Source of the DNA: Theropithecus gelada
Lineage: Eukaryota > Chordata > Mammalia > Primates > Cercopithecidae
Length of the DNA: 64,000 bases
NCBI RefSeq assembly: GCF_003255815.1
Contig: NC_037669.1
Span: 126,060,435-126,124,434, forward strand
Reading direction: 5' to 3'
Made by a program: the position numbers and the translations under genes. Under the pieces are notes generated by a model. The model worked only from the letters and a program-made list of their open reading frames with translations, ran no database searches and had not been told where the DNA came from. Within the stretch, counting starts at the first letter, position 1, and each line of letters starts with the position of its first letter. Positions 23,829 to 34,632 of this stretch are shown here, in pieces.

Positions 23829-24844
23829 ATGGGGAAAAAGCAGGGCAGAAAAGCTGGAAATTCAAAAAATAAGAGCGCATCTCCCCCGGCAAAGGAGCGC
23901 AGCTCATCGCCAGCAATGGATCAAAGCTGGACCGAGAATGACTTTGACGAGATGAGAGAAGAAGGCTTCAGTCCATCAAATTTCTCAGAGCTAAAGGAGG
24001 AATTACGTACCCAGCGCAAAGAAACAAAAAATCTTGAAAAAAAAGTGGAAGAATTGATGGCTAGAGTAATTAATGCAGAGAAGGTCATAAACGAAATGAA
24101 AGAGATGAAAACCATGACACGAGAAATACGTGACAATTGCACAAGCTTCAGTAACCGACTCGATCAACTGGAAGAAAGAGTATCAGCGATTGAGGATCAA
24201 ATGAATGAAATGAAGTGAGAAGAGAAACCAAAAGAAAAAAGAAGAAAAAGAAATGAACAAAGCCTGCAAGAAGTATGGGATTATGTAAAAAGACCAAATC
24301 TACGTCTGATTGGGGTGCCTGAAAGTGAGGGGGAAAATGGAACCAAGTTGGAAAACACTCTTCAGGATATCATCCAGGAGAACTTTCCCAACCTAGTAGG
24401 GCAGGCCAACATTCAAATCCAGGAAATACAGAGAACGCCACAAAGATACTCCTCGAGAAGAGCAACTCCAAGACACATAATTGCCAGATTCACCAAAGTT
24501 GAAATGAAGGAAAAAATCTTAAGGGCAGCCAGAGAGAAAGGTCGGGTTACCCACAAAGGGAAGCCCATCAGACTAACAGCAGATCTCTCGGCAGAAACTC
24601 TCCAAGCCAGAAGAGAGTGGGGGCCAATATTCAACATTCTTAAAGAAAAGAATTTAAACCCAGAATTTCATATCCAGCCAAACTAAGTTTCATAAGTGAA
24701 GGAGAAATAAAATCCTTTACAGATAAGCAAATGCTTAGAGATTTTGTCACTACTAGGCCTGCCTTACAAGAGACCCTGAAGGAAGCACTCAACATGGAAA
24801 GGAACAACCGGTACCAGCCATTGAAAAAACATGCCAAAATGTAA
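23829..24844 (+). pseudogene. L1 ORF1, disrupted
   Basis: ORF1 encodes the L1 RNA-binding chaperone: a coiled coil, an RRM and a C-terminal domain, usually 338 residues. The ATG at 23829 opens a frame whose first part (coiled-coil half) stops at codon 130, TGA at 24216-24218. The same frame then continues through the RRM and C-terminal region to a second break near 24651-24658, where one base is missing compared with the family pattern, giving an early stop after 24686. Reading on in the shifted frame reaches a stop at 24842-24844. The span plus one base equals 339 codons including stop, fitting a single 1-nt deletion. The protein is therefore not expected to be functional. Confidence 0.92.
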
Positions 24845-24907
24845 AGACCATAGAGGCTAGGAGGAAACTGCATCAACTAACGAGCAAAATAACCAGTTAA
24901 TATCATA

Positions 24908-27900
24908 ATGGCAGGATCAAGTTCACACATAACAATCTTAACCTTAAATGTAAATGGACTAAATGCCCCAATTAAAAGACACAGACTGGCAAACTGGATA
25001 AAGAATCAAGACCCATCAGTCTGCTGTATTCAGGAGACCCATCTCACACGCAGAGACATACATAGGCTCAAAATAAAGGGATGGAGGAAGATTTACCAAG
25101 CAAATGGAGAACAAAAAAAAGCGGGGGTTGCAATCCTAGTCTCTGATAAAACAGACTTTAAACCATCAAAGATCAAAAGAGACAAAGAAGGCCATTACAT
25201 AATGGTAAAGGGATCAATTCAACAGGAAGAGCTAACTATCCTAAATATATATGCACCCAATACAGGAGCACCCAGATTCATAAAGCAAGTCCTTAGAGAC
25301 TTACAAAGAGACTTAGACTCCCATACAATAATAATGAGAGACTTCAACACTCCACTGTCAACATTAGACAGATCAACGAGACAGAAAGTTAACAAGGATA
25401 TCCAGGAATTGAACTCATCTCTGCAGCAAGCAGACCTAATAGACATCTATAGAACTCTCCACCCCAAATCAACAGAATATACATTCTTCTCAGCACCACA
25501 TCGTACTTACTCCAAAATTCACCACGTACTTGGAAGTAAAGCACTCCTCAGCAAATGTACAAGAACAGAAATTATAACAAACTGTCTCTCAGACCACAGT
25601 GCAATCAAACTAGAACTCAGGACTAAGAAACTCAATCAAAACCGCTCAACTACATGGAAACTGAACAACCTGCTCCTGAATGACTACTGGGTACATAACG
25701 AAATGAAGGCAGAAATAAAGATGTTCTTTGAAACCAATGAGAACAAAGATACAACATACCAGAATCTCTGGGACACATTTAAAGCAGTGTGTAGAGGGAA
25801 ATTTATAGCACTAAATGCCCACAAGAGAAAGCAGGAAAGATCTAAAATTGACACCCTAACATCGCAATTAAAAGAACTAGAGAAGCAAGAGCAAACACAT
25901 TCGAAAGCTAGCAGAAGGCAAGAAATAACTAAGATCAGAGCAGAACTGAAGGAGATAGAGACACAAAAAACCCTCCAAAAAATCAATGAATCCAGGAGTT
26001 GGTTTTTTGAAAAGATCAACAAAATTGACAGACCACTAGCAAGACTAATAAAGAAGAAAAGAGAGAAGAATCAAATCGACGCAATTAAAAATGATAAAGG
26101 GGATATCACCACCGACCCCACAGAAATACAAACTACCATCAGAGAATACTATAAACACCTCTACGCAAATAAACTGGAAAATCTAGAAGAAATGGATAAT
26201 TTCCTGGACACTTACACTCTTCCAAGACTAAACCAGGAAGAAGTTGAATCCCTGACTAGACCAATAGCAGGCTCTGAAATTGAGGCAATAATTAATAGCC
26301 TACCAACCAAAAAAAGTCCAGGACCAGATGGATTCACAGCTGAATTCTACCAGAGGTACAAGGAGGAGTTGGTACCATTCCTTCTGAAACTATTCCAATC
26401 AATAGAAAAAGAGGGAATCCTCCCTAACTCATTTTATGAGGCCAACATCATCCTGATACCAAAGCCTGGCAGAGACACAACAAAAAAAGAGAATTTTAGA
26501 CCAATATCCCTGATGAACATCGATGCAAAAATCCTCAATAAAATACTGGCAAACCGGATTCAGCAACACATCAAAAAGCTTATCCACCATGATCAAGTGG
26601 GCTTCATCCCTGGGATGCAAGGCTGGTTCAACATTCGCAAATCAATAAACATAATCCAGCATATAAACAGAACCAAAGACAAGAACCACATGATTATCTC
26701 AATAGATGCAGAAAAGGCTTTTGACAAAATTCAACAGCCCTTCATGCTAAAAACGCTCAATAAATTCGGTATTGATGGAACGTACCTCAAAATAATAAGA
26801 GCTATTTATGACAAACCCACAGCCAATATCATACTGAATGGGCAAAACCTGGAAAAATTCCCTTTGAAAACTGGCACAAGACAGGGATGCCCTCTCTCAC
26901 CACTCCTATTCAACATAGTGTTGGAAGTTCTGGCTAGGGCAATTAGGCAAGAGAAAGAAATCAAGGTTATTCAGTTAGGAAAAGAAGAAGTCAAATTGTC
27001 CCTGTTTGCAGATGACATGATTGTATATTTAGAAAACCCCATTGTCTCGGCCGAAAATCTCCTTAAGCTGATAAGCAACTTCAGCAAAGTCTCAGGATAC
27101 AAAATTAATGTGCAAAAATCACAAGCATTCTTATACACCAGTAACAGACAAACAGAGAGCCAAATCAGGAATGAACTTCCATTCACAATTGCTTCAAAGA
27201 GAATAAAATACCTAGGAATCCAACTTACAAGGGATGTAAAGGACCTCTTCAAGGAGAACTACAAACCACTGCTCAGTGCAATAAAAGAGGACACAAACAA
27301 ATGGAAGAACATACCATGCTCATGGATAGGAAGAATCAATATCGTGAAAATGGCCATACTGCCCAAGGTAATTTATAGATTCAATGCCATCCCCATCAAG
27401 CTACCAATGACTTTCTTCACAGAATTGGAAAAAACTGCTTTAAAGTTCATATGGAACCAAAAAAGAGCCCGCATCTCCAAGACAATCCTAAGTCAAAAGA
27501 ACAAAGCTGGAGGCATCACGCTACCTGACTTCAAACTATACTACAAGGCTACAGTAACCAAAACAGCATGGTACTGGTACCAAAACAGAGATATAGACCA
27601 ATGGAACAGAACAGAGTCCTCAGAAATAATACCACATATCTACAGCCATCTGATCTTTGACAAACCTGAGAGAAACAAGAAATGGGGAAAGGATTCCCTA
27701 TTTAATAAATGGTGCTGGGAAAATTGGCTAGCCATAAGTAGAAAGCTGAAACTGGATCCTTTCCTTACTCCTTATACGAAAATTAATTCAAGATGGATTA
27801 GAGACTTAAATGTTAGACCTAATACCATAAAAATCCTAGAGGAAAACCTAGGTAGTACCATTCAGGACATAGGCATGGGCAAAGACTTCATGTCTAAAAC

Positions 27901-28735
27901 ACCAAAAGCAACGGCAGCAAAAGCCAAAATTGACAAATGGGATCTCATTAAAGTAAAGAGCTTCTGCACAGCAAAAGAAACTACCATCAGAGTGAACAGG
28001 CAACCTACAGAATGGGAGAAAATTTTTGCAATCTACTCATCTGACAAAGGGCTAATATCCAGAACCTACAAAGAACTCAAACAAATTTACAAGAAAAAAA
28101 CAAACAACCCCATCAAAAAGTGGGCAAAGGATATGAACAGACATTTCTCAAAAGAAGACATTCATACAGCCAACAAACACATGAAAAAATGCTCATCATC
28201 ACTGGCCATCAGAGAAATGCAAATCAAAACCACAATGAGATACCATCTCACACCAGTTAGAATGGCGACCATTAAAAAGTCAGGAAACAACAGGTGCTGG
28301 AGAGGATGTGGAGAAATAGGAACGCTTTTACACTGTTGGTGGGATTGTAAACTAGTTCAACCATTATGGAAAACAGTATGGCGATTCCTCAAGGATCTAG
28401 AACTAGATGTACCATATGACCCAGCCATCCCATTACTGGGTATATACCCAAAGGACTATAAATTATGCTGCTATAAAGACACATGCACACGTATGTTTAT
28501 TGCAGCACTATTCACAATAGCAAAGACTTGGAATCAACCCAAATGTCCATCAGTGACAGATTGGATTAAGAAAATGTGGCACATATACACCATGGAATAC
28601 TATGCAGCCATAAAAAAGGATGAGTTTGTGTCCTTTGTAGGGACATGGATGCAGCTGGAATCCATCATTCTTAGCAAACTATCACAAGAACAGAAAACCA
28701 AACACCGCATGTTCTCACTCATAGGTGGGAACTGA
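24908..28735 (+). CDS. L1 ORF2: endonuclease / reverse transcriptase, full-length frame
   Basis: An uninterrupted 1275-codon frame, the standard ORF2 length, beginning 63 nt after the ORF1 stop. In order: an APE-type endonuclease (about 1-240), a reverse transcriptase with the FADD active site at residues 700-703 intact, and a C-terminal Cys-rich segment with Cys1130, Cys1134, His1142 and Cys1147. In L1 the protein nicks target DNA and copies the element's RNA there. Endonuclease residues Asn14, Glu43, Tyr115, Asp145, Asn147, Asp229 and His230 are present, but residue 205, normally the catalytic Asp, is His (codon CAC at 25520-25522). Residue 144, just before Asp145, is Arg rather than the Gly I expect. 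The frame is open but nicking activity is predicted to be lost or poor. Expression is unknown. Confidence 0.95.
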   Translation: MAGSSSHITILTLNVNGLNAPIKRHRLANWIKNQDPSVCCIQETHLTRRDIHRLKIKGWRKIYQANGEQKKAGVAILVSDKTDFKPSKIKRDKEGHYIMVKGSIQQEELTILNIYAPNTGAPRFIKQVLRDLQRDLDSHTIIMRDFNTPLSTLDRSTRQKVNKDIQELNSSLQQADLIDIYRTLHPKSTEYTFFSAPHRTYSKIHHVLGSKALLSKCTRTEIITNCLSDHSAIKLELRTKKLNQNRSTTWKLNNLLLNDYWVHNEMKAEIKMFFETNENKDTTYQNLWDTFKAVCRGKFIALNAHKRKQERSKIDTLTSQLKELEKQEQTHSKASRRQEITKIRAELKEIETQKTLQKINESRSWFFEKINKIDRPLARLIKKKREKNQIDAIKNDKGDITTDPTEIQTTIREYYKHLYANKLENLEEMDNFLDTYTLPRLNQEEVESLTRPIAGSEIEAIINSLPTKKSPGPDGFTAEFYQRYKEELVPFLLKLFQSIEKEGILPNSFYEANIILIPKPGRDTTKKENFRPISLMNIDAKILNKILANRIQQHIKKLIHHDQVGFIPGMQGWFNIRKSINIIQHINRTKDKNHMIISIDAEKAFDKIQQPFMLKTLNKFGIDGTYLKIIRAIYDKPTANIILNGQNLEKFPLKTGTRQGCPLSPLLFNIVLEVLARAIRQEKEIKVIQLGKEEVKLSLFADDMIVYLENPIVSAENLLKLISNFSKVSGYKINVQKSQAFLYTSNRQTESQIRNELPFTIASKRIKYLGIQLTRDVKDLFKENYKPLLSAIKEDTNKWKNIPCSWIGRINIVKMAILPKVIYRFNAIPIKLPMTFFTELEKTALKFIWNQKRARISKTILSQKNKAGGITLPDFKLYYKATVTKTAWYWYQNRDIDQWNRTESSEIIPHIYSHLIFDKPERNKKWGKDSLFNKWCWENWLAISRKLKLDPFLTPYTKINSRWIRDLNVRPNTIKILEENLGSTIQDIGMGKDFMSKTPKATAAKAKIDKWDLIKVKSFCTAKETTIRVNRQPTEWEKIFAIYSSDKGLISRTYKELKQIYKKKTNNPIKKWAKDMNRHFSKEDIHTANKHMKKCSSSLAIREMQIKTTMRYHLTPVRMATIKKSGNNRCWRGCGEIGTLLHCWWDCKLVQPLWKTVWRFLKDLELDVPYDPAIPLLGIYPKDYKLCCYKDTCTRMFIAALFTIAKTWNQPKCPSVTDWIKKMWHIYTMEYYAAIKKDEFVSFVGTWMQLESIILSKLSQEQKTKHRMFSLIGGN

Positions 28736-28972
28736 ACAATGAGATCACTTGGACTCAGGAAGGGGAACATCACACACCGGGGCCTATCATGGGGAGGGGG
28801 GAGGAGGGAGGGATTGCATTGGGAGTTATACCTGATGTAAATGATGAGTTGATGGGTGCAGCACACCAACAAGACACAAGTATACATATGTAACAAACCT
28901 GCACGGTATGCACATGTACCCTACAACTTACAGTATAATAATAATAAATAAATTAAAAAAAAAAAAAAGAAA
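28736..28972 (+). terminator. L1 3'UTR, polypurine tract and polyadenylation signals
   Basis: G-rich polypurine run at 28791-28812, overlapping AATAAA hexamers at 28943-28948 and 28947-28952, then an A-rich tail. The same layout is seen at 687-919 in the truncated copy. Confidence 0.9.
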
Positions 28973-28986
28973 AGAAAGTAGCAATC
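28973..28986 (+). repeat. Target-site duplication, right copy
   Basis: AGAAAGTAGCAATC. Perfect identity with the left copy points to a fairly recent insertion, although the first bases could partly be A-tail sequence. Confidence 0.95.
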
Positions 28987-31419
28987 AATGAGACTCCAGC
29001 AAACTTACCACCTTAAAAATCCATAAATATACCGGAACAGAAGATGACTTACAAAATGAGAAGAATGAGAGAAAAAACATGGAAAACTCACTAATTAAAT
29101 GGTGCAAAATGATGGTTAAGTTACTGAAGTATAAATTAAAGGAATGAACGTCAGTTTACATTTCTAAACTAAAAGGATAGAAGAGGTCCTTAACAAAAAG
29201 TAATGACTCAGAAATAAGGTAAAATGATGATCATTTAGTCAGACAATCTTTCTATTTAATGCTAGTATATTCACAATATTACCTGCCATCAGGATGGTCA
29301 GGATTCAATACACAATAAGTGGGTGGTAATACGATTGTTACTCTTCAATATAGGACAGGGTTTACTGTTTTGCATTATTGATAAATCCGCTTAATATTTG
29401 GTACAAAACTTTGCACTTGAATAGTACATGCCTACAGGACAATGATGGTAGGTGTCTGAAATGTATACATAAAATCATGTACATACAAAATTATACTGTA
29501 AGGTGTGTACCTTTAATCCTTCTTCAGGGTTCAACCGCCATTTTTTTTTTTTTCGTTGTTTCTGAGTGTGAATGGTCAAGTGTAGAAGGTGAAAAGGCCA
29601 GTGGAAAAAGTCAAGCAGAGAATTAAAAAAGAATAGCCAATTTAGATAAATTACAAAAACAGGGAAAATGATTTTAAAAACTACAAGTAAGAAGGCAAGG
29701 AAGCCTACAAAAGCCCCTCTTGTAGCTCTCTGCATGTGAAGTACACAGCGCTCTGCCCTGCAGAAAGAACTCATCAAAAGAGCATGGACTATAGTCCATG
29801 TGTCTGCAGTATTTATTCAGGGAGAGATTTCAGTAACAATCTCCTAATATCTAAATGACATGTATTAAAAGGTCAGTGGAGCACTTTTCTGTTTGCACTA
29901 AGATCAAGAGTGAAGACGTGGGCTTATACAGCAGCAGAAGTATTCAGGGAAGGGTTTCATAAAGAATCTCACAACAATGTGGGTAACTGACACGGGGATA
30001 GGTTAGCAAGAGAAGTTGTGACATGGCTTTTTTGAAAGTGCTTTGAAATTGTAGAGATTCTCCTTTCTTCCTGAAAATCACTTTTCAAGCTCCTCTTTAG
30101 CCCCCTAAGATTGTAAGCTTATGTGTTAAGGACCAATACAAAAATACAACTATAGAAGACAAAGGTTAGATTTAACCAGAAAATGCAAGTCAAAATATAT
30201 AGTCTCCACTATGTTTATTAGACAGTAACAGGCCCAGAAAATTAGTTGGCACAACTCAAAATATTTCTGTAGCAGAAGGTACACTAGGAAATTTAATACC
30301 ATCAATTAAAATTTTAACAATATTAATGTCAGGCAGCTTACTAATTCCTGACAAAAACACAGTTTTAGAGAACATCGGTCTCAGATATTAGAGATGTTTT
30401 CTTTAGTACACTCTTTAAGAATTCACATCAAATACCACAATACTACAAAAGCAAATGTTCTAAAATCTTTGGTGTAATTTTAATTAAATAATATAGTGCA
30501 TGTCTCCCATAGAGAACTTTCTTAAAGTTACAAGATGTTCCCGTCAACTATTTAAAATAATTAAAATATGGGCTGAAAAATTCACTGAAAAGTTGCTTTT
30601 GAGCATCATTCTTGAATGAATTAGGACTCTTATTCTCTGCAAGCTCCCTTTGTCATAGGAAAAATCAATTTTATCAACTGCTATTCAGTATAAAAGGCTA
30701 GAAATATTCTATGGAAATACAGAGAAGGGAAGAAATAATTCTAAGATATCCTCCTTAAAAATAAAAAAGTCAAACAGAAAATTCATATCAGGTTTCTTAG
30801 TTTAAGTACTATATACGTGATTAGGATCCACAGGCATCACACATCCAGTGCATTTACCTTCATAATCAACCCACGTTAAAGCACATCCTACTTTGGCAAA
30901 ACATTGTCATCTGCCATTTCTGTTCAGTCAACTTAGTATTATTTTTGCTTTTAATTTCAAGTGCCTTGAATGTGTTTCATATTTCAAATTACCTGAGAAA
31001 ATGAAGTCTTCAAACCCTGAGTTGTTTTTACATCCTCACAGTTTCCAGCCATACGATGCCACAGGAAGCTCCATCTACTTTGAACCAGTGACTGCCAAAG
31101 TTTCGTGTCTCGTGTTAAACTTTTCATCCTCCCTTCAGCATCATTTTTCTAGTTGCCTATATCTGTGGTTGCCATTTAAAATATTACCAAAATTACCAAA
31201 GGAATTTGTTAAAAACAAAGTCAGTGACCTACTTCAGATTCTGGATCTAAATCTAGATTCATGTCTGGAAATTTGGGTTGTTAATGAGCCTTCTGCGAGT
31301 CCCTCAATTCCGAGGAGATTATCAAATTCTGTCACTTTCAGGATATACTTTATGAAATACCTATGAGCCTCGATGCTAACATTGAGCCCTAGGATAAATT
31401 CTTTTGGATCTCAATCTCC
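28987..31419. other. Non-coding DNA
   Basis: Contains a T-run at 29540-29552 and one longer chance ORF (30893-31366) with no domain or family features. A weak DNA-transposon-like stretch may lie at 31150-31330. No gene recognised. Confidence 0.5.
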
Positions 31420-31515
31420 ATATATTATTCAACTTAACCATCACAAAATCCTACACGGTGAGTATTACGGTTTCTATTTTGCACATGAGGAAACTGAGGC
31501 TCAGATAAATTAAGT
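31420..31515 (+). repeat. MIR3/L2-like fossil
   Basis: Phrase 'ttgcacatgaggaaactgaggctcagataaattaag', a widespread ancient repeat wording. Confidence 0.55.
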
Positions 31516-31579
31516 GTCATGTGGAGCTATGAGCACTGCCAGCACGCTGTGTAGACTGCATGGTGGAATGAAGAAAATA

Positions 31580-31710
31580 AAGTGTTGAGGAGTGAGACTT
31601 TTATTTGAATCCTGGCAGAGCCACGAAAACAACCTGATTTTGTCATTCATTGCCTTTGAGCCCCAGTCAGTCATAGTAAAATGGTAATTACAACGCTGAC
31701 CTTCATAGGT
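31580..31710 (+). repeat. MIR element (+)
   Basis: MIR order: 'tttgaatcctggcagagccac', 'gcctttgagccccagtcag', 'gtaaaatggtaattacaac', 'ttcataggtgatag'. Confidence 0.65.
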
Positions 31711-32749
31711 GATAGCATACCATGGTCTCTCAAAAAACATTATTCCACTTCCATTTGCCATTTCAATTTATTTCTTGCTATTTTGTTAAATATTAATTCT
31801 GTCTTAAATTTTTTTTGGGCCTGTTTATCTCTGAACAGAAGTGCATTACCCCCTTCGAAAATATTATTAGTTGTTACATCATCATCTAAATATGATTATT
31901 TAGAAGGTACATCTTTCATGTAAAGCACCATAGTAAGCTGTTCAAATAAGTGAAAATTGAAAAGAATAAACCAATTTTCAAAATTAGGACAATATTAAAC
32001 AGAAGCAAAACTACTAAATAAAATTATGATACAGCCATATATGATAATGTTATGCAGGTACTGACAATTATAATTTTTAAAGAGAATGATAAAATAATAG
32101 GTACAAAACAGGACATAGAATATATGTATAACCTAATTTCATATTAAAATGTGTGTACAAATGAATGTGTATATATAAGCAGATGTGCATGTAATTCTAT
32201 CAAAAAATAGAAAAAAAATGCCAAGATGTTAATAGTAGCTATCTCTTAGTTGAATAATTATGGATAATTTTTGCTTCCTTCTTTGCTGTTTGTATTATTT
32301 TCAGCAAAAAGCATTTTATAGTGAGAAAAAGTAAACATTACAAAATAAGTATAAGTTATAAATAAAACAAAATAAATAAGGAATGCTGCAAACTATTAAA
32401 ACAGGTCATGATATCATTTACTTCTTTTTTATCTTGAAATCCATAATATTTGTTACAAAGGTTTCTTTAGATTCTAACATGCCCCACACCATATAATGCT
32501 CAATAAAGATAAGGGTTCTCTCTGACTGCACACATTAGAAGTTTTTCTCTAACCATATTGGGCTTCCATGGGAATTCTACAAATAAAATATCTGCAACAG
32601 AAGGCTCTGAAACCAGAGAACAAACTGTTCTTAACTGTTTGGTGTAATTTCCCATTTATACAAGAATCAGCCTTCTCTAAGTAAAATTGCAATAGTCCCA
32701 ATTCCAGCATTTAGCAAATATCTACTCCAGCCTAGTCACTCTACAAGGC
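31711..32749. other. Non-coding AT-rich DNA
   Basis: No gene or named repeat. Short A-rich runs only. Confidence 0.5.
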
Positions 32750-32900
32750 CTTTCACTTTTATTATTCTTCTCTCTGTGACCTTGGGCAAGGAAGCTAAAC
32801 TTTCCATGCCTCTATTTCTTACATAAAGTATTGTGCTAATAGTACCTACCTGATGATTGTCTTTTTGAGGATCAACTCAGTTAATATGCAGAAAGCCCAT
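32750..32900 (+). repeat. MIR element (+)
   Basis: Clear MIR wording: 'ctgtgaccttgggcaaggaagc', 'tccatgcctctatttcttac', 'tagtacctacctgatgattg'. Confidence 0.72.
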
Positions 32901-32964
32901 AAATAAATCCTCATAGCACTACTACAAAAAATATATATATTATTTAACTGTAACAACTACATTT

Positions 32965-33045
32965 TAAACATTTATTTATTATTTTAAAAAACTTTTATTT
33001 AAAGTTCAAGGGTACATTTTCAGGTTTGTTATCCAGGACAACAAC
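32965..33045 (-). mobile_element. L1 3'-end fragment (-), short
   Basis: The phrase 'acttttatttaaagttcaagggtac...caggtttgtta' reads as the complement of an L1 3' terminus. About 80 bp, heavily 5'-truncated. Confidence 0.5.
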
Positions 33046-33204
33046 TACTTTTAAAAGGCAGGTATACAATTGTCACAGATAGTAGATGAGGACACGAGGA
33101 CTGAGAGTTTATTTCCTTTCAGCTCACACATGGCACTCAGTCAAATACCTCCTTCATTGATATCCAAGCCCATACAGCCTATACATAGTCATAAAGCCGT
33201 CATG

Positions 33205-33500
33205 CAACAGATACTACTCATCAATATTTACACACCTACTGTATGCAAGATAGACACTGAACAATGTTGGAAAAGACTCAGCTCTTGCCTTTCTTGAGCC
33301 TAGTGAGGAGGGCAGGCAGGTCTTCAAGCAGTAAGTGTGATGGTAAGGGTGAGATTATGAGGCCATAACAGTGAAGAGAAAGGTGCTAAATGCATTCTAG
33401 AGAGGTCAGGCAAAGCTACCTGGATGAAGCAACACTTCAGCAGAGATCTGAAGAATGAGTAGGAGTTAGCCAGCAAGCTGGTGAGGAACAACAATCAGTT
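33205..33500 (+). repeat. L2 fossil (+)
   Basis: Wording typical of L2 3' ends: 'ctactgtatgcaagatagacactg', 'gtgagattatgaggccataac', 'agaggtcaggcaaagctacctg', 'agagatctgaagaatgag'. Confidence 0.6.
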
Positions 33501-34340
33501 GGCATTTGCTCCCTGGTGCTCTGTGCTGGAGCTCCAGAGCTGCCAACACTAACTTCATGCCAGGTGACAAATGATCTGAGTGCCCACAGCTGCAGCTGCC
33601 GCTTTATATGCTCTCCCTCCTACTTCCATCGTTAATGAGCCTGAGACCAGGAAAGAATACATCTTAGTAACCAAAAGCTCTTCTGTTAGCCTTTGGTCCA
33701 GAGACACAAGAGAAGCTTCTTCACTCCTGTTAACAATACAGCCACAGATCCTTTGTTATTTTCCTCTAGCACTTGCTAAAATAGCAGTTTGCAGCTACTA
33801 ACTCATTTTTATACATCTTGGTGGCAGGTGGGGGTATGCTTATAAATACGCTCATTATAAAAAATGCACGATTTTTTCCCCCAGGAACAGCTCTAAAGCA
33901 TATAAATGTGTCTAAGCTTCCTTAAGGTTAATTCTTACTGCTAGGAACTCTTCTGATTTGTTCTTTTAGTAGTTCTAACTTTGGAATATTCCACCTGCAG
34001 TTATACAACACCCTAGAGACACAGGTATGCTAGAAGATAGCTATTTCAGACGTAAATAGCTCTACCAAGTAAAGGCAAGTTTTGTGTCTTTATAGATATC
34101 TCCACATTTCAAATAATATTTTTAAAAAGACGTTTCATTTCTAACAGCTAATTAAGGAGAAGGAGCTTTCTCTTTCTGCTGTGATGTGTCAGGTATAACA
34201 TTCTTGGTATATAGAACCACTAGAAAGATTTCCATTTTGTCCCTTAGAAGTTGCTATTATATGACTATATCTACTATTTTAATTAGTGTGAAAAAATTAT
34301 AATTTAATCTTTACTCAATTGTCAAAAAAAAAAAAAAAAT
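33501..34340. other. Non-coding spacer
   Basis: No gene or named repeat recognised. The A-run at 34323-34339 directly precedes the next Alu. Confidence 0.5.
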
Positions 34341-34632
34341 GGCAGGATCCAGGAGGGAGCTCACACCTCTAATCCCAGCACTTTGAGAGGCTGACACAGG
34401 CAGATTGCTTGAGCCCAGGAGTTCTACACCAGTCTGGACAACATAGCAAAACCCTATTTCTACAAAAATTACAAAAATTAGCTGGGCATGTTGGTGTGCA
34501 CCTGCAGTCCCAGCTACTCTGGAGGCTAAGGTGGGAGGATCACCTGAGTCCAGGAGGTTGAGGTTGCAGTGAGCCATGATTGTGCCACTGCACTCTAGCC
34601 TGGGTGACAGAGTGAGACCCTACTTAAATATA
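34341..34632 (+). mobile_element. Alu element (+), old (J-like)
   Basis: A dimeric Alu with many differences from the Alu consensus, consistent with the oldest Alu class. Ends in a TAAATATATATATA tail. It is the last Alu in the window. Confidence 0.9.

Larger units (their letters stand above)
22807..28972 (+). mobile_element. Full-length young L1 (about 6.17 kb)
   Basis: A complete LINE-1: 5'UTR (22807-23828) starting near the motif GGCGGAGCAAGATGGCCGAATA that holds the YY1-type promoter site, ORF1 (23829-24844, broken), a 63-nt spacer, ORF2 (24908-28735), a 3'UTR with polypurine tract (28791-28812), AATAAA and an A tail. It is flanked by the 14-bp duplication AGAAAGTAGCAATC at 22793-22806 and 28973-28986; the implied bottom-strand nick site TTTCT/A is close to the L1 endonuclease preference. 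The 5'UTR keeps an extra block (about 23572-23700) missing from the youngest ape L1s, and the tail matches the Old World monkey type, so it is probably a cercopithecoid descendant of the L1PA5-like lineage. Confidence 0.97.

Noticed and set aside
30893..31366. 157-codon ORF in non-coding DNA
   Set aside because: No domain, no codon or compositional signal, no splice or promoter context; it partly overlaps repeat-like sequence. Fits chance.
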